A DNA stretch of 64,000 nucleotides from Microbacterium caowuchunii (GCF_008727755.1 NZ_CP044231.1:1984001-2048000); one strand, 5' to 3'; positions 26,212 to 35,654 are shown, numbered from the stretch's first letter. A program made the numbers and translations. The notes: generated from the sequence alone by a model not told the origin.

Positions 26212-27084
26212 ATGACGGACGTCTACCCGAGCCGTTCACTGGCCGACGCTCCACGCGCCGACGACGGCTACTACGGACCCGACAGTGTGTCCTGGCGCGT
26301 CTTCTCCGATCCCGGATCGATGCTGGGTGCCAAGAACGCGCTCTTCCTGCAGATGCTCGAACCGGGGATGATGACCCACTTCGAGCGCGTCTCGGTGACG
26401 AGCGAGGGCGCGGACGCGATGGCGGCCCGCTTCGACCGGACCTCCGCATACCTGCGCGACGCGGTCTTCGCCGACAAGGCGCACGCCGATGCGGCGGCCG
26501 CGCACGTGGACATGCTCCACGAACGCTCCACGTGGACCAACCCGGAGACGGGCGAGGTCGTCAGTGCGAAGCAGCCGACCTGGCAGCGCTGGACCTGGTG
26601 GACATACATCTGGTCCGCGGTGCGCGGCTACCAGGAGTTCGGGCCCGGCCTGTCGACGGCGGACTCCGACCGCGTGGTCGTCGAGTCGCGCCAGGGCGCC
26701 GAGATGCTTCACGTTCCTGGGCCGTACTTCGACACGTTCGCCGAGCTCGATGCCTACATCCGCGAGGAGCTGAACACCAAGGCGCTCACGATCTTCGCCG
26801 CCCTCGCCGGACACTCGCTCCGTCACCCGGACGTGAAGGGCCCCGTCGCGAAGTGGGTGACTCGTCGCATCCTCAACGGCGTGCTCTCGCTGCTGCCGGA
26901 GACCGCGCTGTACTTCTACGCGCTGGAGGACCGCAGCGCGAAGGAACTGGCCCGTGGCGCCCGCTTCACGAAGTGGATCGCGAACCTGTCCCGAAAGAAC
27001 CAGACGGCCGAGCAGCTCATCGCGGGCGCCATCGGCGAATCCATCGCGAAGCCCTACCAGAAGGTCCGGGTCAAGAAGGGCTGA
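26212..27084 (+). CDS. MpaB-family oxygenase (DUF2236)
   Basis: A 290-aa protein of the oxygenase MpaB / latex-clearing-protein family, with the typical start DSVSWRVFSDPGSMLG, then LFLQMLEPGMMTHFERVS and conserved His/Arg residues in the helical core. Members are heme-binding oxygenases that attack diverse substrates; the substrate here is unknown. GAGGGGG precedes ATG 26212. The gene ends 14 bp inside the convergent FAD reductase gene. Confidence 0.88.
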   Translation: MTDVYPSRSLADAPRADDGYYGPDSVSWRVFSDPGSMLGAKNALFLQMLEPGMMTHFERVSVTSEGADAMAARFDRTSAYLRDAVFADKAHADAAAAHVDMLHERSTWTNPETGEVVSAKQPTWQRWTWWTYIWSAVRGYQEFGPGLSTADSDRVVVESRQGAEMLHVPGPYFDTFAELDAYIREELNTKALTIFAALAGHSLRHPDVKGPVAKWVTRRILNGVLSLLPETALYFYALEDRSAKELARGARFTKWIANLSRKNQTAEQLIAGAIGESIAKPYQKVRVKKG

Positions 27085-28300
27085 CCGCGGACGCGGTCTT
27101 CTTCTGCAGTAGCGACCGCAGCGGGACGGCGGGGTCGGCCAGCAGGTCGGCCTCGACCGCCACGCCGCGTTCGATCAGACGACGCGCGGCACGGACGGAC
27201 ATCGGATCGTCGACGCTCGCCGCCGCCCGCAGCATCCCTCCGTCGATCCGGAAGACGGTGGGATGCTGTCCCGGGCGCACGATCTCCGCGCCGCTCGCCG
27301 ACATGTCACCGACCACCTCGACGTGGTGTCCGTAGCGGTCCGACCAGAACCAGTCGGCTCCCGCGGGTTCGGCCGGGCACCCGAGGATGGCCGCGGCCAC
27401 CGCCAGCCCGTCCTGCCTCGCGGCGTCCCAGTGCCCGCGGGACGCGGCGAGGCCGACGGGCATGCGCCGACGGGTGACATCCCCTGCGGCGAAGATCCCC
27501 GGGACCGATGTGCGGCCGTCCGCATCCACGACGATGCCGTCCGAGACCTCGACACCCCCGTCCGCCGCCAGCGCCGTATCCAGTCGGATGCCGGTGCCCA
27601 CGAGCACCCCGTCGACGGTGACCGGTGCTCCGTGGGTCAGCGCGACACGGAGCCGGCCGCGGTCCTCTGTCACTGCGGCGACGGTGTCCGTCCGCACGTC
27701 CACGCCGTTGGCGACGTGCATCCCATGCAGATGCGCCGCCAGGGTGGGGCCGAACACCCTGCTGCCCGGCACGGCGTTCGGGTCGATGAGCACGACCGGG
27801 GAGCCGGCCAGCCGGAACGCGGCCGCCGCTTCCGCGCCGATCAGACCGCCACCGACGACGGCGATCGTCCGTCCGCGCAGGGCGCGTGCGGCGACGACGT
27901 CCGCATACGTCCGCAGGGTGAGGACCCCGGGCAGCTGCGCGCCGGGGAACGCCCCCTCCCGCGCGCGCCCTCCCGTCGAAAGCACGACGGCGTCGGCGGC
28001 CAGGCGCGTCCCGTCGTCCAGGACGACGGCGCGCTGCGGCGCGTCCAGCCGGACGGCGGAGCGTCCGCAGCGCACGTCGAGCCGGAGTCCCGCGGTCGCG
28101 ACGGGGTCGGCGAACGCCAGCGCGTCCAGCGGCGCGTCGTCGATGAGCGCAGTCTTGGACAGCGGCGGCCGGTCGTAGCAAGCGGGCTCGCGTTCGACGA
28201 GGACGATCTCCCCGTCGTATCCGCCGGCGCGCAGCGATGTCGCGACGGTCCACCCCGCTATCCCGCCTCCGACGATGACGACCCGTCGGAGCTCCGTCAC
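27071..28300 (-). CDS. FAD-dependent ferredoxin/rubredoxin reductase
   Basis: A 409-aa NAD(P)H:ferredoxin-type reductase. It has an N-terminal FAD site (VVIVGGGIAGWTVATSLRAG), a central NAD site (TIAVVGGGLIGAEAAAAFRL), and SVPGIFAAGDVTRRRM as the second FAD contact. It probably passes electrons from NADH to the Rieske ferredoxin encoded by the preceding gene, with which it overlaps (ATGA). A terminal oxygenase partner is not adjacent on this strand; the neighbouring MpaB-family oxygenase is convergent. Confidence 0.92.
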   Translation of the reverse strand: MTELRRVVIVGGGIAGWTVATSLRAGGYDGEIVLVEREPACYDRPPLSKTALIDDAPLDALAFADPVATAGLRLDVRCGRSAVRLDAPQRAVVLDDGTRLAADAVVLSTGGRAREGAFPGAQLPGVLTLRTYADVVAARALRGRTIAVVGGGLIGAEAAAAFRLAGSPVVLIDPNAVPGSRVFGPTLAAHLHGMHVANGVDVRTDTVAAVTEDRGRLRVALTHGAPVTVDGVLVGTGIRLDTALAADGGVEVSDGIVVDADGRTSVPGIFAAGDVTRRRMPVGLAASRGHWDAARQDGLAVAAAILGCPAEPAGADWFWSDRYGHHVEVVGDMSASGAEIVRPGQHPTVFRIDGGMLRAAASVDDPMSVRAARRLIERGVAVEADLLADPAVPLRSLLQKKTASAVSPS

Positions 28301-28653
28301 GCCAGGCGCTCGGGGTTCGGGGTGAGCATCAGGGCGTCACCGACCACCTCGATGGTGTGGGTCGCGACGCCTGTCGGTGCGGGGGCGGAGAGCGCCGCAC
28401 CGTCCGACAAGCGGAAGCTCGCGGAGTGCAACGGGCACTCCACGCATCCTCCCTCGATCCACCCTTTGGCCAGCGAGGCCTGCTCGTGGGTGCACGTGTC
28501 GTCCACCGCGAAGTAGCGCCCCTCGCTGAACATCACCGCGATGTCGTCCACGGTGCCCGCGACCTCCCGCGGAACCACGAACGCCTCGTCTTCGGCGATC
28601 TGACCTGCAGTGCCCACTTTGATCGGCGTCCCCGCCGCGACCGACATCCCCAC
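28297..28653 (-). CDS. Rieske [2Fe-2S] ferredoxin
   Basis: A 118-aa protein with a Rieske cluster: C54 and H56 in DDTCTHEQ, C73 and H76 in VECPLHSASF. It matches the small ferredoxins of aromatic-ring dioxygenases and other multi-component oxygenases. The four-nucleotide overlap with the reductase gene supports a two-component electron-transfer unit. The start is at 28653 (MGMSVAAG); an in-frame ATG two codons later is possible. Confidence 0.93.
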   Translation of the reverse strand: MGMSVAAGTPIKVGTAGQIAEDEAFVVPREVAGTVDDIAVMFSEGRYFAVDDTCTHEQASLAKGWIEGGCVECPLHSASFRLSDGAALSAPAPTGVATHTIEVVGDALMLTPNPERLA

Positions 28654-28781
28654 CCGGTCAACGTATCAGGCCCCTGCCGGTGATCGCGCGCCGGGACCAA
28701 TGGCTCGTGCACGACCTGCCCGTCGGGGCGAGACTCGGCGCAGGGTCCGACCGGGCCCGGAGACATCAGGAGGCCATCATC

Positions 28782-29792
28782 ATGCGTGCTGCCGTCGTCA
28801 CGACATTCACTGAGCCGCTGTCCATCGAGGACCGGCAGATCCCGGAGCCGGGCCGCGGTCAGGTGCTCGTCCGGCTGGAGACCTGCGGACTGTGCCACAC
28901 CGACATCCACGCGATGCAGGGCGACTGGCCGGTGAAGCCGACGCTCCCCCTCGTACCCGGCCATGAGGGGGTGGGGATCATCGAGGCCGTGGGCGAGGGT
29001 GTCACCGAGCGCGTGGTCGGCGAGCGCGTCGCGATGCCGTGGCTCGGCTGGGCGTGCGGCGAGTGCCGTTACTGCATCACCGGCCGCGAGAACCTCTGCG
29101 AACGCCAGGAGAACAACGGCTACTCCGTCGACGGGGCGTACGCGGAGTACATGCTCGCCCCCGCGAGGTTCGCGACCCCCGTCCCGGATGAGGTGACCTC
29201 CTTGGATGCCGCGCCCCTGACCTGCGCCGGCGTGACGACCTACGCGGCGGTCAAGGCCGCACACGTCGTGCCCGGCGAGCGCGTGGTCGTCTTCGGCATC
29301 GGCGGGCTGGGGCACCTCGCCGTCCAGTACGCCCGCCTGGTCGGCGCCATCGTGATCGCGGTCGACGTCACGGCCGAGAAGCTGGATCTCGCGCGCGAAC
29401 TCGGCGCCGACTACGTGGTCAACGCCGCGGAGACGGATCCTGTCGCCGCCATCCAGGAGGCCGGCGGAGCGGACGTCGCGATCGTCCTGGCCGTCGCGCC
29501 GCGCGTGGCCGAGCAGGCGTTCGCATCGCTGAACCGCGGCGGTCGCCTCGTCCTGGTGTCGCTCCCCGCCCAGGGCGAACTGAACGTGCCGATCTTCGAC
29601 ACCGTCCTCAAGGGCATCTCCGTGATCGGATCCATCGTGGGCACGAGGCAGGACCTGATCGAGGTCTTCGACCTGCACGCGGCCGGCCGTACTCGTGTGG
29701 TCGCCGTGCCGAGGGAGCTGTCCCAGGTCAATGAGGCGGTCGCGGAGGTGCTCTCCGGGTCCGTGCCGGCGCGGCTCGTCTTCGTCTACTGA
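28782..29792 (+). CDS. Zinc-dependent alcohol dehydrogenase (AdhP type)
   Basis: A 336-aa medium-chain dehydrogenase. Catalytic zinc ligands are C38 (CGLCHTD) and H61 (GHEG) with a later Cys in PLTCAGVTTY. The structural zinc site is C92/C95/C98/C106 (CGECRYC...C). The NAD-binding motif is FGIGGLGHLAVQYARLVG. It oxidises or reduces primary alcohols and aldehydes. AGGAGG lies before ATG 28782. It is a single gene, divergent from the Rieske/FAD pair. Confidence 0.95.
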   Translation: MRAAVVTTFTEPLSIEDRQIPEPGRGQVLVRLETCGLCHTDIHAMQGDWPVKPTLPLVPGHEGVGIIEAVGEGVTERVVGERVAMPWLGWACGECRYCITGRENLCERQENNGYSVDGAYAEYMLAPARFATPVPDEVTSLDAAPLTCAGVTTYAAVKAAHVVPGERVVVFGIGGLGHLAVQYARLVGAIVIAVDVTAEKLDLARELGADYVVNAAETDPVAAIQEAGGADVAIVLAVAPRVAEQAFASLNRGGRLVLVSLPAQGELNVPIFDTVLKGISVIGSIVGTRQDLIEVFDLHAAGRTRVVAVPRELSQVNEAVAEVLSGSVPARLVFVY

Positions 29793-29809
29793 CCACGCGG
29801 ACCGGACGG

Positions 29810-29848
29810 CGTCCCGGCCGGAGGCGCACCGCCTGCGACGCCGGGACG
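29810..29848. terminator. Terminator hairpin
   Basis: A 9-bp stem (29810-29818 with 29840-29848) with an inner AGGCG-CAC-CGCCT stem, between the convergent alcohol dehydrogenase and TetR genes. Confidence 0.7.
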
Positions 29849-29864
29849 GACGTTCGCGACGAGG

Positions 29865-30470
29865 TCAGGCGGGATGCCGGGCCGCACCGCGCAGGGCTTG
29901 ATCGACCAGGCGTTCGACGACCGACTCGTCGAGCGGGACCCGCAGCACGAGCAGACGGTGGTAGCAGGCGCCCCACAGCTGATCGACCATGATGTCGAGA
30001 TCGACGTCCTCGCGCAGCTGCCCCTGCTCCTGGGCGACGCGCAGCCGTTCCCGGCCGAGTTCGCGACGGGGCAGCGCATACGTCTCCGACCACGCGCGGG
30101 CGAGGTCGGGGTCGAGCTGAGCCGCGCCGATGAGCTGCGAGACCGGTCCTGCCGCCCCACCGGTCGTGAGGAGGCGGACGAACGACGTGAGCTGGGCGAT
30201 GAGGTCGGCGCGCACGTCACCGCTGTCCGGGAAGGCGAGCAGCGGTCGGCTCTGCGCGAAGTACGCCTCCGCCGCCAGCGCCCCCGGCGACGGCCACCAC
30301 TTGTACAGCGTCGTCTTGCTCGCACCGGCCTCTTTGGCGACGCGTTCGAACGTGACCGCGGTGAGCCCGTCCTCGAGCAGGATGCGGCCTGCCGCCGCGA
30401 GGACATCCGCACGCACCTCCGCCGCCGGCCGCCGGCCCCTCCCCCGGCGTACCGCTGCACTCGTGGACAT
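29865..30470 (-). CDS. TetR-family repressor
   Basis: A 201-aa regulator with a TetR helix-turn-helix at residues 15-60 (EVRADVLAAAGRILLEDGLT, FERVAKEAGASKTTLYKWWP) and a helical ligand-binding domain. ATG 30470 is chosen because GGGAG lies just upstream; ATG 30503 would add 11 residues. It is divergent from the SDR gene, and a perfect 23-bp palindrome lies between them, so it probably represses both itself and the SDR. Confidence 0.92.
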   Translation of the reverse strand: MSTSAAVRRGRGRRPAAEVRADVLAAAGRILLEDGLTAVTFERVAKEAGASKTTLYKWWPSPGALAAEAYFAQSRPLLAFPDSGDVRADLIAQLTSFVRLLTTGGAAGPVSQLIGAAQLDPDLARAWSETYALPRRELGRERLRVAQEQGQLREDVDLDIMVDQLWGACYHRLLVLRVPLDESVVERLVDQALRGAARHPA

Positions 30471-30518
30471 GGACACTCCCTCGCTTGTGGACAATGTGTT
30501 CATTTAAGCGTACCCTGC

Positions 30519-30541
30519 GATATGTACGCACCGTACATATC
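30519..30541. promoter_or_regulatory. Palindromic operator between tetR and SDR genes
   Basis: GATATGTACG-CAC-CGTACATATC is a perfect inverted repeat with 10-bp arms and a 3-nt spacer. It is AT-rich against the GC-rich background. Its size and placement fit a TetR-dimer site. Confidence 0.75.
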
Positions 30542-30561
30542 TTATCGGAGAGGTGAAGGCC

Positions 30562-31299
30562 ATGTCAGGGACCCCAGAACGCGTCGCGATCATCACCGGA
30601 GGATCCGGCGGAATCGGCCGGGTGTGTGCGCAGCGCCTGGCCGCGGACGGGTTCGCGGTCGTCATCCACTACGCCGGTCATCGGGACCTGGCCGAGCAGA
30701 CGGTCCGCGCGATCAAGGAGAACGGCGGTCGTGCCGTCGCCGGACACGGCGATGTCGCGGACGAACACGATATGGCCGCGCTGTTCACCCTCGGCCAGAC
30801 GGAGTTCGGCGGCGTCGACGTCCTCGTCCACACGGCCGGGATCATGCCGCTGTCGCCGATCGCGCAGCTGGACCTGGAAGTCCTCGACGAGGTCCTGCGC
30901 ACCAACGTGCGGGGCACGTTCGTGGTCGACCAGCTGGCCGCCCGGCACCTGCGCGAGGGAGGCGCGATCATCAACTTCTCCACGTCGGTGACCCGGTTGC
31001 AGATCCCCGGCTACGCCGCCTACACCGCGTCGAAGGGCGCGGTGGAGGCCGTCACCCTGATCCTCGCCCGCGAACTGCGCGGCCGCGACATCACCGTGAA
31101 CACCATCGCTCCCGGCCCGACCGCGACGCCGCTGTTCTTCGAGGGCAAGAGCCGGGAGCAGATCGACGGCGTAGCGGCGGCGAATCCGATGGCGCGCCTG
31201 GGTACGCCGGAGGACACCGCCGAGGCCGTGTCCTTCCTGGCCGGACCCGCGCGGTGGGTGAACGGACAGGTCCTGCACGTCAACGGCGGCGCCGCCTGA
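30562..31299 (+). CDS. Short-chain dehydrogenase/reductase
   Basis: A 245-aa NAD(P)-dependent SDR. The cofactor motif [10 protein letters not shown] is at residues 13-22, and the catalytic Ser-Tyr-Lys set is in [10 protein letters not shown] and YAAYTASKG. The conserved C-terminal [13 protein letters not shown] and [10 protein letters not shown] are present. The substrate is unknown. It starts at ATG 30562 and is divergent from the TetR gene, whose product probably represses it. Confidence 0.93.
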   Translation: MSGTPERVAIITGGSGGIGRVCAQRLAADGFAVVIHYAGHRDLAEQTVRAIKENGGRAVAGHGDVADEHDMAALFTLGQTEFGGVDVLVHTAGIMPLSPIAQLDLEVLDEVLRTNVRGTFVVDQLAARHLREGGAIINFSTSVTRLQIPGYAAYTASKGAVEAVTLILARELRGRDITVNTIAPGPTATPLFFEGKSREQIDGVAAANPMARLGTPEDTAEAVSFLAGPARWVNGQVLHVNGGAA

Positions 31300-31366
31300 G
31301 ATCGGCGAACACCGCCATGCCATCCCGCGACCTCCGCCCCGGGGACACGCTCCTGGAGCAGAAACG

Positions 31367-32515
31367 ATGAACGCACCCCCCGCACACCGCCCCGCCGCCG
31401 TCGCGGCCGCCGCCGTTGTCGCGCTGCTGAGCGGCTGCGCCGGAGCGCCGGAGCAGCGGACGACGGAGCCCTCGATCCCCCCGCCCCTCTCCTCGCCGAG
31501 CGGTCCGGCGACTCTCGCCGTGCCCGGCGAGCCGACGGAGATCACCGCCGGTCTGGAAGCGCCGTGGGGCCTGACCTTCCTCCCCGACGGTTCGGCACTC
31601 GTCTCGGAACGCATCTCGGGCGAGATCCTGCGCATCCCCGCGGCGGGCGGCGACGCACGGACGGTCGGCGTCGTCCCCGACGTCGAGGTCTCCTCGGAGG
31701 GCGGACTGCTCGGCATCGTGGCCTCGCCGGAGTTCGCCGAGGACCGCACGGTCTTCGCCTCCGTCTCCGGCAGGGAGCAGAACCGGGTGGTGGCGCTGAC
31801 CCTCGCCGAGGACTTCGGCTCGCTCGAAGTGGACCGGGTGCTCCTCGACGGCATCCAGACCGCCGACCGTCACCACGGCGGCCGGCTCGCCATAGGCCCC
31901 GACGGAAACCTGTGGATCGGCACGGGCGACGCCTTCGAACCGGAGAACGCCGCGACCGACGACTCCCTCAACGGGAAGATCCTCCGCATCCGCCTCGACG
32001 GATCCGTGCCCGAGGACAACCCGGGCGGCACCCCCGTCTACTCCCGCGGCCACCGGAACGTGCAGGGCATCGCCTTCGGCCCGGACGGCACCGCCTACGC
32101 CTCCGAACTCGGCCACCGCACCTGGGACGAGGTCAACGTCCTCCTCCCCGGCCTCGACTACGGCTGGCCGGAGAGCGAAGGCACCGCGGGGAGCACCGGC
32201 GAGGCTCCGATCGCCGTACTGCACCCGGACGAGGCCAGCCCATCCGGTCTCGCGTACAGCTCGGGGTCGTTGTGGATCGGCGCCCTCGGTGGTCAGCGCC
32301 TCTGGCAACTGCCTGTGGCCGGCGATGCCGCGACGGGCGACCCGATCCCCCACTTCGTGGGTGACCACGGCCGGATCCGGACGGTGGAGGTCGCCCCCGA
32401 CGGATCATTGTGGGTCATCACCTCCAACACCGACCGCGCCACCTGGGGCGGCACCGCGCCCCGCCCCGGCGACGATCGGATCCTCCGCGTCCCGGTCGGC
32501 GCACCCTCCGGGTAG
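31367..32515 (+). CDS. PQQ-dependent sugar (aldose) dehydrogenase-like lipoprotein
   Basis: A 382-aa secreted lipoprotein. The signal ends in a lipobox LLSGC (Cys24), followed by a Pro/Ser linker and a six-bladed propeller of the glucose/sorbosone dehydrogenase family ([77 protein letters not shown]). The HH, RGHRN and DYGWP residues are those near the cofactor in soluble aldose dehydrogenases. It should oxidise sugars at the outer face of the membrane if PQQ is available; no PQQ synthesis genes are in the window. Confidence 0.9.
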   Translation: MNAPPAHRPAAVAAAAVVALLSGCAGAPEQRTTEPSIPPPLSSPSGPATLAVPGEPTEITAGLEAPWGLTFLPDGSALVSERISGEILRIPAAGGDARTVGVVPDVEVSSEGGLLGIVASPEFAEDRTVFASVSGREQNRVVALTLAEDFGSLEVDRVLLDGIQTADRHHGGRLAIGPDGNLWIGTGDAFEPENAATDDSLNGKILRIRLDGSVPEDNPGGTPVYSRGHRNVQGIAFGPDGTAYASELGHRTWDEVNVLLPGLDYGWPESEGTAGSTGEAPIAVLHPDEASPSGLAYSSGSLWIGALGGQRLWQLPVAGDAATGDPIPHFVGDHGRIRTVEVAPDGSLWVITSNTDRATWGGTAPRPGDDRILRVPVGAPSG

Positions 32516-32694
32516 CCCGCTCCTGGCAACCCGGAGGGCTTCGACCGTACACACGTCGTGGATACGCAGCCCGCTCGCCGCACGCCCCCCGCCGCCGGTT
32601 AGGCAATCGTCACCGACGCGAAGCCGCCGATGACGGTGCCATCGTGGCGATACGCCCCAGAAGCGGGACACGTCCGAGAAGGAAGGAACGAGCG

Positions 32695-32850
32695 ATGAGC
32701 ACGCAGACGACCGCGAGACCCGCCGGGAACATCCCCGAACCGCACGACGACCGAGGAGGAGACCACCCCGCCGGTGCGGGCATCAGCCTGGCCGCGGCGC
32801 TCAGCGCCACGTTGGCATGCGCCGGAGGGCACGCCTCGGCGGATCACTGA
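32695..32850 (+). CDS. 51-aa protein upstream of merR
   Basis: Small ORF from ATG 32695, well supplied by GGAAGGAA. The product begins MSTQTTARPAGNIPEPHDDR and ends ISLAAALSATLACAGGHASADH, with a weakly hydrophobic C-terminal third. No family is recognised. It lies 51 bp upstream of the MerR gene on the same strand and may be co-transcribed with it. Confidence 0.55.
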   Translation: MSTQTTARPAGNIPEPHDDRGGDHPAGAGISLAAALSATLACAGGHASADH

Positions 32851-32901
32851 CGTCCAGCGTCGGTGCGTTGCGCGCCGACGTCGAGAGAGGAGGACCCGTC
32901 C

Positions 32902-33669
32902 ATGGCATGGAGCACCCGGGAGCTGGCCGAGCTGGCCGGCACGACCGTGAACACGATCCGGCACTATCACCGGCTCGGCCTGCTCGAAGAGCCCGAGCGC
33001 AGGTACAACGGTTACAAGAAGTACGGCGTCTCTCACCTCGTCTGCCTGCTGCGGATCCGGCGACTGGCCGATCTCGGCGTTCCGCTCGCGCAGGTGGGAC
33101 CGCTGCGTGCGGACGACCGGAGCATGCCGGACCAGCTGCGGGCGCTGGATGCGGAGCTGGCGGCGAGCATGGAACGACTGCAGCGTGCCCGTACGGACAT
33201 CGCGGCGATCCTGCACGACCATGCGCCGGCCGACGCGCCGGCGGGATTCGCCTCCGTCGCGTCACGCCTGTCCGAATCGGACAGTTCCATCATCCACATC
33301 TACTCGCAGCTGTACGACGCGGACGTCATGGCGGATCTGCGGCGCATGGTGGAGGTGGATGCCGGGGCCGGCGCCCTCGGCGACGAGATCACCGCGCTCA
33401 CCCCTGACGCGGACGAGACGACCAGACAGCGCCTCGCCGAGCGGCTGGCGCCCACCCTCGCGCAGAACCTGATCGAGTACCCGTGGCTCTCCGACCCGAC
33501 CGGGCACCTCGCCACGAGCGAGAACGTGGCACGACAGACGTTCACCGAAGCGGTGCTCGAGCTGTACAACCCGGCCCAGATCGATGTGCTCACCCGCGCG
33601 GGGATCCTCGCTCACGAGCGCCTGCGGGCGCACGAATCGACCGGCGTGAAGCCCGGCCCGGGGTCCTGA
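32902..33669 (+). CDS. MerR-family transcriptional regulator
   Basis: A 255-aa regulator. The MerR helix-turn-helix is at the N-terminus (MAWSTRELAELAGTTVNTIR, HYHRLGLLEEPERRYNGYKK, YGVSHLVCLLRIRRLADLG), followed by a dimerisation helix (DQLRALDAELAASMERLQRA) and a 150-residue helical C-terminal domain that is not a known metal site (no Cys cluster). This suggests sensing of an organic ligand or antibiotic, as in TipA-like proteins. GAGAGAGGAGGA precedes ATG 32902. Three nearby promoters carry the same MerR-style operator, so it is probably their activator. Confidence 0.9.
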   Translation: MAWSTRELAELAGTTVNTIRHYHRLGLLEEPERRYNGYKKYGVSHLVCLLRIRRLADLGVPLAQVGPLRADDRSMPDQLRALDAELAASMERLQRARTDIAAILHDHAPADAPAGFASVASRLSESDSSIIHIYSQLYDADVMADLRRMVEVDAGAGALGDEITALTPDADETTRQRLAERLAPTLAQNLIEYPWLSDPTGHLATSENVARQTFTEAVLELYNPAQIDVLTRAGILAHERLRAHESTGVKPGPGS

Positions 33670-33679
33670 GCAGCACCGC

Positions 33680-33710
33680 TTGACTCTGTTCCGAGAACAC
33701 GGTTTCTACT
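33680..33710 (+). promoter_or_regulatory. MerR-type promoter 1 (TTGACT-N19-TCTACT)
   Basis: -35 TTGACT at 33680-33685 and -10 TCTACT at 33705-33710 are 19 bp apart, the overlong spacer of MerR-activated promoters. The dyad ACTCTGT-N7-ACACGGT (33683-33703) lies inside it. It reads into the small-multidrug-export-family gene at 33767. Confidence 0.7.
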
Positions 33711-33766
33711 GAGGTTCACCGCCGGATTCGACCGAACCCGACCCGTCCGAAAGGGAGACCCTCATC

Positions 33767-34351
33767 ATGAATCCGTTCCAGGACCTCGTCCTGAACCTCC
33801 AGGCGCTCGCCGCCCAGGTGCCGGAGCTCGTCCAACCCCTGATCGTCATGCTCGCCGGCGCGGTCCCCTTCCTCGAGGGAGAAGCCGGGTCCGCGATCGG
33901 CATGATCGCCGGTCTCCATCCCGTGGTGGCCGGAGTCGCTGCAGCCGCGGGCAACTTCCTCAGCGTGCTGTTCGTGGTGATGCTCACCTCGCGCGCCCGC
34001 ACGGCCGTCGTGAACCGGGACAGAACCCGAGTGGGCGCGACCGTAGGCGCCGGGGGGTCCTCGGCATCCGATCACGACGAGACCGACGCCGCGTTCGAGC
34101 AGATCGTCTCGGCCAAGCCCGAGTCGAAGGGCCGGCAGCGCTTCAAGCGGTGGCTCGTCCGCTTCGGGGTGCCCGGAGCGAGCATCCTCGGCCCGGCGGC
34201 CATCCCGACGCAGTTCACCTCGGCGATACTCGTCGGCGCCGGCACCCCGCGCGGGTGGGTTCTGCTGTGGCAGGCGGTGGCGATCGTGATCTGGACGACC
34301 CTCGCCACCGTGTCCATCTGGGCCGCGCTCACCTTCGTCGTCGGAGTATGA
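33767..34351 (+). CDS. Small multi-drug export family membrane protein
   Basis: A 194-aa polytopic membrane protein like the Sm_multidrug_ex family (PF06695), with the family's VMLAGAVPFLEGEAGSAIGM helix-loop near the start, two further hydrophobic helices and a conserved FGVPGASILGPAAIPTQFTS segment. A cytoplasmic loop of charged residues separates the halves. The family was named for a suspected transport role, but evidence is thin. It has AAGGGAG upstream of ATG 33767, follows MerR promoter 1, and is 19 bp from the next gene. Confidence 0.82.
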   Translation: MNPFQDLVLNLQALAAQVPELVQPLIVMLAGAVPFLEGEAGSAIGMIAGLHPVVAGVAAAAGNFLSVLFVVMLTSRARTAVVNRDRTRVGATVGAGGSSASDHDETDAAFEQIVSAKPESKGRQRFKRWLVRFGVPGASILGPAAIPTQFTSAILVGAGTPRGWVLLWQAVAIVIWTTLATVSIWAALTFVVGV

Positions 34352-34370
34352 GGAACCGGGAGACGAACCA

Positions 34371-35012
34371 GTGACCCGACCGGAGACCGCGAAGCCAGGA
34401 GACGGGCATCGGCTACCGCCCTATCGCCCGTGGCAGCTGATCTCGCGCTCCCTGTTCCATCTGCGCCTCACGGGCGGGGACGGCGCCGTACAGACCTGGT
34501 CCGTCGATGTCCGGCACGGCGGCGATCCGGACGGGGAGGTGCGCGCCCGGCTGTACCGGGACGGGGCGCACCAGGCGACGATGAAGCTCCCCGCCACGTT
34601 CCCCGTGCCGGGCGGGAGGATCGAGGTCGTGGGCAGCACCTATGGTCTGAAGCGCTGTCATTACGTGCGCGACGACGGGTCGGCGCGGCAGCTGACGCCC
34701 GACCCGTCGTCGGGCGAAGGGCGCCGTGCCCGCCTGGACCGGACGAGGCCCGCACTCAGCCGTTCCCTCAGCATCGCGTCCGTGAGCATCCTCGTCGTCG
34801 CCGCGGTTCTGGGCGTGCCGCAGATCATCGAGCAGATCACTCTGATCCCGCCCATCGCGGAGCACATCGGCACCTTCTCCACGCCGTTCTCGCTTCCGGC
34901 CTGGGCGAACATCTCGCTCGTGCTGGCTGCGCTCGCGGCCAGCACCGAACGCGCGCTCCGCCTCCGGTACAACTGGATCCTCGACGGCGGGCTGTTCGAC
35001 GGCGGCGACTGA
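34371..35012 (+). CDS. Two-helix membrane protein of unknown function
   Basis: A 213-aa protein starting at GTG 34371 (GGGAG upstream). The first ~130 residues are a soluble, beta-rich region (WQLISRSLFHLRLTGGDG, VRARLYRDGAHQATMKLPAT, IEVVGSTYGLKRCHYVRDDG). Two transmembrane helices follow (SIASVSILVVAAVLGVPQII, ANISLVLAALAASTERAL). No family is recognised. It is in an operon with the small multi-drug export family protein and presumably under the same MerR control. Confidence 0.8.
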   Translation: MTRPETAKPGDGHRLPPYRPWQLISRSLFHLRLTGGDGAVQTWSVDVRHGGDPDGEVRARLYRDGAHQATMKLPATFPVPGGRIEVVGSTYGLKRCHYVRDDGSARQLTPDPSSGEGRRARLDRTRPALSRSLSIASVSILVVAAVLGVPQIIEQITLIPPIAEHIGTFSTPFSLPAWANISLVLAALAASTERALRLRYNWILDGGLFDGGD

Positions 35013-35068
35013 TCCGACCGGGGCCGAGCGACACTCGACGGACGTTCCACCCGGCATCCGGTTCGCCG

Positions 35069-35503
35069 TCATCGGGCCGGCGACTGCTCCGCCTCGCCAG
35101 GATTGTTCGGCGTCCAGCCGAACCATCCGTCCGCCGAGGGGATGACGCTCCACGTCCCGCAGGCGAAGACGGTGTCGGCTTTGTACGCGTCCGGCGCGTC
35201 GTCGACCGCATAGCTCAGCGCGGACTGCCGGGGAACTTCGACGCACATGTCGGGATCCAGCGCCTGCGTGCTGGTCAGCAGCACCGCCGCATCGACGGCG
35301 TCCGGCACGGTCGTCCGCGTGACCCGGATGTCGCCGGCGTCGCCCGGCACCCACGGCGCGTCCACCCCGCTGTCGGCGAGCGCCGTCCTGGTGTCGAACG
35401 TCGCCGACTGCCGCTTGTAGGCGACCTGGTCGATGACGGCGCACCCGGCGAGGAGGCTTCCGAAGGCGAGCATGCCGGTCGTGGCGAGGGCGAGTGAGGC
35501 CAT
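35069..35503 (-). CDS. Putative lipoprotein
   Basis: A 144-aa secreted protein. The N-terminal signal ends in LLAGC, a lipobox placing the acylated Cys at position 21. The mature part has two further Cys (DPDMCVEVP and VFACGTW) that could form a disulfide. No family is recognised. It is convergent with the operon ending at 35012 and divergent from the fusion oxidoreductase at 35655. Confidence 0.75.
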   Translation of the reverse strand: MASLALATTGMLAFGSLLAGCAVIDQVAYKRQSATFDTRTALADSGVDAPWVPGDAGDIRVTRTTVPDAVDAAVLLTSTQALDPDMCVEVPRQSALSYAVDDAPDAYKADTVFACGTWSVIPSADGWFGWTPNNPGEAEQSPAR

Positions 35504-35576
35504 ACGTGTCTCGACTCGACCTCACCCGGGTGGTCAGGAGGTTCTGCGCGAGCGTCCGCGCCGACGCTCCGGATCC

Positions 35577-35607
35577 TTGACCATGTGCCCACAACAGGGT
35601 GTCTGCT
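35577..35607 (+). promoter_or_regulatory. MerR-type promoter 2 (TTGACC-N19-TCTGCT)
   Basis: -35 TTGACC 35577-35582 and -10 TCTGCT 35602-35607 with a 19-bp spacer containing ACCATGT-N7-ACAGGGT (35580-35600). It reads into the LLM/FAD fusion gene, whose ATG is 48 bp past the -10. Confidence 0.7.
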
Positions 35608-35654
35608 GGGATTGCCTCGCATCTCCGCAGGCCAGGAACCAAGGAGTCCGGCAC

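Noticed and set aside
28693..28706. GGGACCAATGGCTC as a third DosR-like box
   Set aside because: Only 9 of 14 positions match the 21734 site and the dyad is poor, so it is not listed as a feature.
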